Source: Phoronis ovalis (lineage: Eukaryota > Phoronida > Phoronidae). From it: a stretch of 16,019 bases of DNA. The number at the start of each line of letters is the position of its first letter. Within the stretch, counting starts at the first letter, position 1. The position numbers were made by a program, and so were the translations under genes. The stretch covers positions 1-16,019 of the forward strand of contig JAOXYB010025269.1 in NCBI GenBank assembly GCA_028565635.1, read 5' to 3'. The notes under the pieces were generated by a model. That model was not told where the DNA came from. It searched no databases and saw only the letters and a program-made list of their open reading frames with translations. Positions 9,703 to 16,019 of this stretch are shown here, piece after piece.

Positions 9703-9778
9703 CACTGTAAGCTACTTCTATATCGCAGAACGGATTGTCGCTGGCCATTTTTATGAATAATTTTCTCTCAAAACCCAT
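9703..9778 (-). CDS. Candidate short 5' coding exon ending at a strong donor
   Basis: On the minus strand an ATG at 9778 in good context (GCCATGGG) opens a 25-codon frame. It contains a second in-frame ATG at 9748 (AAAATGG) and reads MASDNPFCDIEVAYS to a GTG|GTAAGC donor at 9703 (phase 1). An in-frame TGA lies 12 bases upstream of the first ATG, so this would be a first coding exon unless an internal acceptor is used. I do not recognise the peptide. It lies downstream of the exon at 10035-10130 on the same strand, but a join between them needs a weak acceptor. It is weakly supported. Confidence 0.25.
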
Positions 9779-9919
9779 GGCTAGCACGAATCAATGCCAA
9801 CACTGCATATTCAACACAACAAACCCATAGCAGAGCATTTACGAACCAAAAACAGTGTACCTTCAAATATAACACCACACTATCCAAATATACGAAATGT
9901 AAGAAGGGGTTTCCCCCCT

Positions 9920-9934
9920 CCACCAGAGGTCGCT
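9920..9934 (+). promoter_or_regulatory. CTCF-like motif, plus orientation
   Basis: CCACCAGAGGTCGCT matches the core of the bilaterian CTCF consensus CCACCAGGGGGCGCT at 13 of 15 positions. This was judged by eye, without a scored matrix. It is 100 bases from the minus-strand exon at 10035. Confidence 0.35.
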
Positions 9935-10034
9935 GTGACTGGTAGAAATACAACGATAGCAACAAATGATTTACCTGTACAATTATTGTTTTTGTCATGT
10001 AATTGATTGAAAGTTAGTCTTAAATAAAGCTTAC

Positions 10035-10130
10035 CTTTCCTCCAACCTTTACAAGCTCCTTCCAATCCTTGTCCGCCCGTAAATGATACGGGCTTTGCGT
10101 AGTGATCTCCGTAATGTTGGCGATTAAAAA
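10035..10130 (-). CDS. Isolated internal exon of an unidentified minus-strand gene
   Basis: The borders are strong on the minus strand: pyrimidine tract and acceptor CTTTCTTTTGTTTCAG before 10130, and donor GGAAAG|GTAAGC after 10035. The 96-base body (32 codons) is clearly GC-richer than its flanks. Two frames are open throughout. Read phase 0 to 0 it includes SPYHLRADKDWKELVKVGGK; read phase 1 to 1 it includes QHYGDHYAKPVSFTGGQG followed by LEGACKGWRK. The third frame meets a stop at once. I recognise neither peptide. Neighbouring exons should lie on the same strand and could be tens of kilobases away. A pseudo-exon is possible, but the combination of borders, length and composition argues for a real exon. 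Confidence 0.45.
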
Positions 10131-12284
10131 CTGAAACAAAAGAAAGTATGTTCGGAACGCATGTATAATTCACTTTCAGTTGGATGAGTTGTTTACACAA
10201 CTTATCTTACAAAAATTATATCATTATATTACTGAACTGGTTCAGAAACTAAAATGTCCGAGATATATTATTTTGGAAAATATGATGCACAAATATACAA
10301 CCTTAAAACTACATCGAAAATGAGACGCGTTTAGATATTTAGGGTTATTAAGCAACTATAGCATCATTTAACTGCATAGTCTAAGCAATACTCAATTTAT
10401 GTTAACAAATTCTATTACATTTTGCATTCGCATTGTAATTAATACCTCGTAGGATAGAAATAAGTTGGCTCGGGCTTTTATTGCGGATGCTATTGTACGA
10501 TCGGTTACTGAGACATCTTTCTGTCAACGGAATGCCGTGTCTTGTTTCCTTTATCACAAACTAATGAACCTTGAAATCTTATATTTGTTGAACATAGTAA
10601 GTTAGCGGATCGTCTAAATCCTATTTTTGTGCTGTATCGCATCATTAGTTTGGCATTTTAATTTTACAAATCCGATTTCTAAATATAACAGCGAATTGCT
10701 CTGAAGTGCTTCTTTAAAGTTGTATCTGTGACGTCATGAATAAAACCTGTGGCACCGTGCAAAAATTAAGAATTTGTTTACATGCGGGAATTATTAATTA
10801 GAAATAGCGTAAACATGTTCAACTGACTTGAAAAACAAACAGTACGCGTGAGCTTTGAAAATAGCCTACTGGGTATTATTAATTTCTATTTGTAAATTAT
10901 GTGCACAGAATGTAAACTAAATTATAGAAATATTGTTAGCGAATGATTGAATTATTTACATAACTTGTACGTATTTTATTGGTTTTCCATATTGTTATTT
11001 GCGTAATATAATATATTTCTTACACTCTCCCTAAAATCGAAAAGAGAGCAGTCCATTCCACGAGTGCTGGAATCCAATATCTACGAGGCTTACTTACTTA
11101 TATGGTCTATATATGGGGGCAATTAGTAGTTCAGATATGTTTTGACGGAAACCAAGCTGCGAAAGTATAATTGACTGTTTACTAACGATTACCACTGTCA
11201 GAGATAAGAAATATTATTTTTGTGTAGGATTGATGACGATGAAATTTGTGAAAATATATGTTTTATTTTTGGTTATTCTGACATAACACATTCTAATATT
11301 TGTAGACAATTACCAGTTTCAAAGTACCAATGACCTAAGCTGTAAGAAAGTAAACACGTTATATATAACTGTGTTTTAATTTATCTAATTAAAAAAATAT
11401 TCATAAAACAATTCTGCTATAATAAGTAAAACCAATGTTTTTGATTTTTTTCAAAAAGAGAACAATGTACTATGATTTACTAACAAGCTACATATAAAGT
11501 AGCCTAAGGTTTTATTTCGTTCTCATCGTGTGCTACTATTATTTGCATTTCATTTGGGTGCTTAAAGTGTCCGGCCATTAATAACTGATAAAAGTTCGGA
11601 AAAATAGTTTGCTTAATATACAGTAGCGACATTATTGTCTTACATTCCCATTATCGGACAAAATCATAACAGGATCATATTAATGTGTACAGTATTCGAA
11701 AAGAAACAGGTTTATTCCAGCAGTGAATATAATGATATCATCACGGATTAGTTACGAACTTTAAGATCCAAATTTCAAATTTCCAAGCGTCAAATTACAA
11801 CTTAAAATATAAAATATTACATATAATCATATACTTATTTCTGTGCCTGTTCAGTTGTCATTGAAGTAATTTACCTGTATTAAATCACGGCACAAACTGA
11901 CAGAGGGTTGAAACTCTTTGTCCGTAGAAAGATAAAATGTCTGAGTGGCTTTAACCTAGGATATATTAACCTAGGATATACAAAACTCTAACGGACACAT
12001 TTTTATTGAATTATATTGTTGCGGTAAACTACATTATTATATAAGTTATGTATTCTGTAATATAATGGAATATAAAAGGAAAGATAAAATGTAATAATTT
12101 GTATTATGCGTTTAACATTGATAATAAATTCCTAATTACATAATATGTAATCTGTTTTTAGCACATTCATTGGACATAATCTTACAAAATCATAAGCTCT
12201 GACGTACAAACTCAGGTATTCATGAACGCGGGAAGAATGCAAGAGATGTGTTGATGAGAAGGTTTTCTCCCACTTGTTTACAAT
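10131..12284. other. Intergenic or intronic DNA with weak exon-like segments
   Basis: If the exon at 10035-10130 is real, this is the intron or flank upstream of it. A 52-codon minus-strand open stretch at about 10396-10551 and a 66-base exon-like segment at 11875-11940 (ending in CAG|GTAAAT) are protein-like, but their acceptors are poor. No RNA gene or long repeat is seen apart from the small tandem duplication at 11951-11980. Confidence 0.4.
11951..11980 (+). repeat. Perfect tandem duplication, 15 bp x 2
   Basis: TTAACCTAGGATATA occurs twice back to back. Each copy contains the palindrome CCTAGG. It looks like a recent slippage duplication. Confidence 0.9.
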
Positions 12285-12525
12285 TATTTTATAATCGATT
12301 CATCGATTTGCCTACTTAAATATAAGCAATCACACCTGCGCTTTCTTATAAGATTAAGGATTTTTATTCTCAGACATAAATAACATATTTCAGTGGCTAA
12401 GCCAAAAAGGTACAATCCCACATGTTTTTATCGACGCATCGATTTCATTTGTCTGATTAACAGATTTCGTTATTCTTAAAAGATTAATGATTTCCTTCTA
12501 CCAGTAAATAAAATCCTTGGAATGT
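12285..12525 (+). repeat. Diverged tandem duplication with period of about 130-136 bp
   Basis: Two landmarks recur in the same order. ATCGATTCATCGATTT near 12294 matches ATCGACGCATCGATTT near 12430. AAGATTAAGGATTT near 12350 matches AAGATTAATGATTT near 12480, followed in both by a T/C-rich stretch and AAATAA. The two offsets are 136 and 130 bases, so the copies have drifted and gained an indel. Neither copy codes. Confidence 0.6.
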
Positions 12526-13172
12526 TATTTGACCTTTAGTCGTGTATAATGAAGTGGCATATATTCAGATGGTACTTTGTTATTCCAATTGTTTCTGAAT
12601 TTCGTGCAATATGTTTTAGAATCGCAAAAACGATGTATGCTGATCTATATACTGGGCTCCTGGGATTTATCCCGGGTATATACATTACAATACGACGGTA
12701 CCTTTCAAAACCTCCGGATCCGGCCCAGAATCCAAAAACATTTCAATCTTAAAACAATTTTACACTCGGGCAGTATACTAGTAGTCGTTTAATTCCCAGA
12801 ACAAAACTACAAACGGCGACTGTATACTGGCGACTGTATACCCACTGGACTGCATAACCAAACTCTCTGCCTGTACAGAACGGATACAGAAAGCTATCTA
12901 CTGTGTCTACATATTATAGTATACATTACTCTACAGGAGTAACCTTTCCCCGATCTTTTCCTCGTGTACTTGATAGTGTCTTTAAAAGTCTAATTTCAAC
13001 TCCCGGATTTCAGCACTATAATCTACAGTACATTGTACAACAATTTACCTGCCTGTCCAGTTACCTGGCTCTCTAGTTCCTATAGTTCTAATTCAGCTCA
13101 AACTCACCAGCGGTACTCCTCACGGAAAATAGGATTAAATAAGGTCGGAATAAACGGTTAAAAATAACTCAC
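12526..13172. other. Non-coding stretch rich in GTATAC / GTAC phrases
   Basis: The plus strand is pyrimidine-rich and holds many GTATAC and CTGTACAG-like words (near 12773, 12821, 12835, 12884, 12919). An open stretch without ATG runs from about 12859 to 13075 on the plus strand (roughly 70 codons) and has no domain. A short GGGAT-TT-ATCCC hairpin lies near 12662. The word repetition suggests an old repeat rather than a gene. Confidence 0.4.
12815..12842 (+). repeat. Tandem duplication, 14 bp x 2
   Basis: GGCGACTGTATACT is followed at once by GGCGACTGTATACC. There is one difference in the last base. Confidence 0.9.
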
Positions 13173-13221
13173 CACATAGTTATGTACATATGGCTCCTCG
13201 AGAGCTGTACAAGTATAACAG
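13173..13221 (-). CDS. Candidate small exon with a CxxC start (Ly6-like?)
   Basis: On the minus strand CTCTTTGGTTTCAAATTACATTAG precedes a 49-base segment that reads CYTCTALEEPYVHNYV and ends at a good donor, GTG|GTGAGT (phase 2 to 0). CYxC near the start of a second exon is how many Ly6/uPAR-type secreted proteins begin after signal cleavage. I see no following cysteine-rich exon or CCxxDxCN end in the window, so the family assignment is only a suggestion. It may be a chance pairing of splice-like sites. Confidence 0.2.
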
Positions 13222-14500
13222 CTAATGTAATTTGAAACCAAAGAGATTATCAAAAAAGACTGGTGTGTTTTCTCATCCCGTATCACAACAAGTATGGTTT
13301 ATTTTGATATGTGTGTTTAATAGGGTATTATTCTTTTCGTGGACGAATTATTTCAGTCTTTAATATTTTGTGCACAATAAACGCTGATGTTAATTTTATT
13401 AAAACTATCGGAAGCATTCACTCCTATTTAAATATTTCGTTTTATTTTTAATATGTAAAATTATTATAAATTTTTGTGGACTGGTTTGGCATTCTACTGT
13501 AACGTATTAGCTATAGTACTGCTCATTTACAGTATAATATTGTACCGGCTATCAAAAAGATAAGCCCGTATCATTTTGTTGAAAGTTTAACCTTTACTAA
13601 AGTAAACACATTCTGCAAATCTTATGAACAAAGTTTGACAGTTGGTTTTAGTTTTAGAACTCGTGCAAATAATTGCTAACAGGTTTAGTCTACCTCCTTA
13701 CTTACCTAGTCACAGGTGAAGAAAAAATTATTTCACTGATTTACGTCAGAAAGGTCGAAAACAACGAAAACACCCGACAATCCAATTAGGCTGCTTTCTC
13801 TCAAACCGTCTATTACCAATATGAGATTCAAGGAGTTAATTCGTACATAGAATTGCTCACACTAATGCGCATGCGCGACAAATGGGAATTACACATTACT
13901 GACTATACTTAACATACTACTGGCAAGAGATTAGCAACATAATTTCTTATTAATAGAATCTTTTGAGTGTTAGCCAGTTGTTAGCCGTCCCAAATCTGAA
14001 GAAAAAATCTTCACTTTTATTCCTATGACGTATACATCCTTAAAAACCATGCACTACATTTGTTCTGTTCCTAACAATATATCTTTCACATAATAATTTT
14101 TGAAATTTTGACATATTGTTAAAAGAACTTTATACATGCCATGGCCACCTATGAGCTAAAACATATTGAAAAAATTATAATTTCAAAAAATCTGATAAAA
14201 TTTAATAACACAAAATTTTGATTTAAATGTTCAGCCTTTATTAAATTAAGAAATAATATATATATATTATAACATATAGCTATATTTATACAAAATTACA
14301 ATAATGTAAGTAACTCATTTCAATCCCTCGGGTAAAACTATTAATATTGTTTTTAAGGCTAATTTATCAAAATAACTGATATAAACAATATAGAAAAACA
14401 ACCATATTCCGTATGAGTATCAGACGTTTTTATATGGGTGCTATATCTTTTTGGGAACATTAACGATTTCTTTCTATTTTCGACATACATGTATGTAATA
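13222..14500. other. AT-rich spacer, nothing firmly identified
   Basis: A very strong donor-like sequence (GACTAG|GTAAGT, minus, near 13704) has no convincing exon in front of it. A 64-codon hydrophobic frame at 14359-14553 minus appears to be AT-rich chance coding. An (AT)n run lies near 14257-14269. Confidence 0.4.
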
Positions 14501-14605
14501 TTAAACAGATAAAACATTAAGTATAACAGTAGTGCAATAAGTATATACAGCAAGCAGAAGTATATAACAAAACATGGTTTTCGCTTGCCGCCACCTAGTG
14601 GCCAT
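14501..14605 (-). CDS. Small ORF with signal-peptide-like N-terminus
   Basis: The ATG at 14605 has an excellent context (GACCATGG) and opens a 34-codon frame. MATRWRQAKT gives a basic start, followed by the hydrophobic stretch MFCYILLLAVY. A second in-frame ATG is also in good context (AAACCATG). The layout fits a signal peptide or signal anchor, either as a tiny protein or as the first exon of a spliced minus-strand gene. No donor is outstanding (GCT|GTATAT is the best). The first codons overlap a CTCF-like motif, which would by itself explain the unusual base composition there. Confidence 0.25.
   Translation of the reverse strand: MATRWRQAKTMFCYILLLAVYTYCTTVILNVLSV
14586..14604 (-). promoter_or_regulatory. 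CTCF-like motif, minus orientation
   Basis: On the minus strand TGGCCACTAGGTGGCGGCA matches the long CTCF consensus TGGCCACCAGGGGGCGCTA at 15 of 19 positions, judged by eye. It points toward the plus-oriented motif at 9920, so the two form a convergent pair about 4.7 kb apart. Confidence 0.4.
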
Positions 14606-15007
14606 GGTCAACAAACATTGCATCTCTACTATTCTTATATGTTGTATACATTTTATGTAGAATCGACTTTAATATTGCTCGTAACTGCACTATAGCATAA
14701 TAAGGTTGTTCAGCTCAAATCAGTGTAAGGTTCTCAGTGTCACAGTCTGAATTGCTGCAGCAGTATAGATACTTCCCTAAAATAATACGAATCACAGTTC
14801 GAAAATCTTCAGTGAATTCACGTCTTAAAGGAACTTATTCTATCTTGAATCTGTCTATGTCTATACAAAAAATAAATTCACTTTTTTTATTTATTGCAAG
14901 AATTTTTTTTTTAATATAAATTGGTTTACCCAAGCGTTCAAATCATTGTTAAAGTCCCTAGCTATATATCCTATTCTTGATCAAAAATCATATTATTATC
15001 AGATATA
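14606..15007. other. AT-rich spacer, nothing identified
   Basis: A 60-codon plus frame at 14737-14919 has no recognisable feature and runs into a T-rich tract. No repeat or RNA gene is seen. Confidence 0.4.
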
Positions 15008-15009
15008 TA

Positions 15010-15163
15010 GACCCTTGTTGCATACAGGGATACTAGAAATGTATATCGGAATCTAAACTTATATATAAACTCAATTTGGTAGTATTTAACTACTGCATGC
15101 TATTAAGAAAATTAAAAATAACACATTTTAACAAAAAAAAATTTAAAAAATACAACAAGGGTC
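15010..15163. mobile_element. Short MITE with TA-flanked inverted repeats (Tc1/mariner-like)
   Basis: The left end GACCCTTGTTGCA (15010-15022) matches the reverse complement of the right end, TACAACAAGGGTC (15151-15163), at 12 of 13 positions. Each end is flanked directly by TA (15008-15009 and 15164-15165), the target duplication of Tc1/mariner and Stowaway-type elements. The 154-bp body is AT-rich and non-coding, as expected for a non-autonomous copy. Confidence 0.65.
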
Positions 15164-15165
15164 TA

Positions 15166-15753
15166 AACTTAGACTAGGTCAAAAATGGCAAAGTTAAAAT
15201 TTCTACAACCCGATTAGGGTAGCACACAACAGTAAAAGTCCCATCCAACGCAATGTTAATTAAATGAACGATTCCAAATATATATTTGTTAAAAAACCTA
15301 TACACTGAGCGCCAATTTCTCTCTCGGTCCACTTGCATCACACATATATCTTAGGAAACCTGATCCATTTACCCCCCAATAACCGTACAGATTTGGAGAT
15401 ATTTGCCAAAAATTGAACCCCCTTGGAGATTTCTCCGATCGGAACCTGGAACTACTTGAACTTGACCTCTCGTACGCGAACTGATACGAGGTCATGTGAT
15501 GCGCCCAGAGATTTTCGTTAATTTCACAAGCAACAGTTATCATTCTTGTTCAAAAACACCCTATATATTTTAACTATATAATCCAATGTATTTCTGTGCA
15601 GCGAGACACACCTCTACACCCCCTAATTTGTTTAGGAACTATCCGAGGCCAGCGTAGCTCAAGCATACTGAGTAGTGCTACGTTAGCGGATAAACTTCGG
15701 TCCGACTTTATAAACAATTGTATAAATAATACAATGTACATAGCACAGGTGCC
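15166..15753. other. 3' flank of the cysteine-rich gene
   Basis: A slightly GC-richer patch at 15298-15543 holds an 81-codon minus frame with a run of six serines and the phrase GFNFWQISPNLYGYWG. It has no signal peptide, domain or exon border that I can see. It could be a relic of a repeat. It lies beyond the likely poly(A) site of the gene upstream, so it is unlikely to be part of it. Confidence 0.35.
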
Positions 15754-15759
15754 TTTAAT
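15754..15759 (-). terminator. Candidate poly(A) signal of the cysteine-rich gene (ATTAAA)
   Basis: TTTAAT on the plus strand reads ATTAAA, the commonest variant hexamer, 80 bases past the stop codon. A second ATTAAA at 15810-15815 is only about 25 bases past the stop and would give a very short 3' UTR. No AATAAA is present between the stop and 15700. Confidence 0.35.
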
Positions 15760-15839
15760 AGTCCAGAAATTGTGCAATCCTCAAAATAATTAAATTATAT
15801 CATGGAGCATTTAATGTGTTACGTTGTGAAGTGACGGTT

Positions 15840-16019
15840 TTACTCGCAATAGCCATTCATGCATTTTTGTCCAGGCGTACAGCATGTATAATAACTGCCT
15901 TTATATGAACAGCATTGCTCGAGGCTAGGACACGGATGATCATTGCATGTTAAAGGTCTGGGCGGAGGGGTAGGCGGGTCGTAATGGCAACCATCTCCAC
16001 GGCAAGGAGTTCCCGGCTG
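15840..16019 (-). CDS. 3' coding exon of a cysteine-rich, probably secreted protein (partial)
   Basis: Reading from the window edge, 59 codons are open and end in TAA. There are ten cysteines in 59 residues. The first part reads TPCRGDGCHYD, then a proline-rich linker DPPTPPPRP. A compact module follows with spacing C-x4-C-x5-CC-x8-CC-x5-C-x4-C, ending CMNGYCE. The C-x5-CC-x8-CC core matches the N-terminal half of granulin/epithelin domains as I know them; the rest differs. The CRGDGC segment has the same C-x4-C spacing as the last cysteines of the module, so it may be the end of a preceding copy. Paired cysteines and a Pro linker point to a disulfide-rich extracellular protein. The CRGDGC loop could bind an integrin, as RGD loops do in other secreted proteins. 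The 5' part, including any signal peptide, is outside the window. The module may instead belong to another knottin-like family. Confidence 0.8.
   Translation of the reverse strand, partial: QPGTPCRGDGCHYDPPTPPPRPLTCNDHPCPSLEQCCSYKGSYYTCCTPGQKCMNGYCE

Noticed and set aside
10396-10551. 52-codon minus open stretch that includes KETRHGIPLTERCLSNRSYN, without ATG
   Set aside because: Poor acceptor and donor, in-frame stops at both ends, and this length is expected by chance in this much sequence.
11875-11940. Minus-strand 66-base segment, phase 0 to 0, ending CAG|GTAAAT and including STDKEFQPSVSLCRDLIQ
   Set aside because: The donor is good but the acceptor (GCCACTCAG) has almost no pyrimidine tract, and the peptide matches no family I know.
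12859-13075. About 70-codon plus open frame without ATG
   Set aside because: Low-complexity, no domain, no clear borders, and it sits in a stretch of repeated GTATAC words.
14359-14553. 64-codon hydrophobic minus frame
   Set aside because: Overlaps the better-started mini-ORF in another frame. Its hydrophobicity follows from AT-rich composition.
1-16019. tRNA, rRNA, CRISPR, bacterial or viral genes
   Set aside because: Looked for T-arm-like GGTTCRA signals, regular spaced repeats and polymerase or capsid-like frames by eye, and found none that hold up.

Overview
The window looks like animal nuclear DNA, most likely from a mollusc and probably a bivalve. It is AT-rich and mostly non-coding. 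It carries introns with GT/AG borders, several non-autonomous inverted-repeat elements, and a metazoan RING/B-box/coiled-coil (TRIM) gene. There are no bacterial operons, ribosome-binding sites, CRISPR arrays or phage genes. I assign the clade from composition, gene families and repeat style, not from a search.

Layout: 1-2900 is repeat-rich. It holds a degenerate AT-rich repeat, a ~630-bp fold-back element, a ~505-bp element with a 35-bp perfect core inverted repeat, and a ~110-bp palindromic element. 2900-4550 shows nothing I can name. 4552-7220 is the one certain gene: a minus-strand TRIM protein of 539 codons in one exon. It has a clear 3' splice site 66 bases upstream of the ATG, a candidate first exon/promoter near 7200, and a candidate poly(A) signal at 4552. 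7220-15750 is mostly intergenic or intronic. In it I see one convincing isolated minus-strand exon (10035-10130), weaker exon candidates, two CTCF-like motifs facing each other, a diverged tandem repeat, and a small TA-flanked MITE.

The window ends inside a second real gene. The last 180 bases (15840-16019, minus) are the 3' coding exon of a cysteine-rich, probably secreted protein. The exon holds one eight-cysteine module whose spacing resembles the first half of a granulin domain, a proline-rich linker, and an RGD tripeptide held between two cysteines. This exon has no ATG in the window, so a start-dependent ORF search would miss it.

The TRIM gene and the cysteine-rich gene are both on the minus strand but are about 9 kb apart, and nothing here links their functions. 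The most interesting points are the Cys-rich RGD exon, the possible longer TRIM N-terminus made by splicing, and the set of unrelated inverted-repeat elements.
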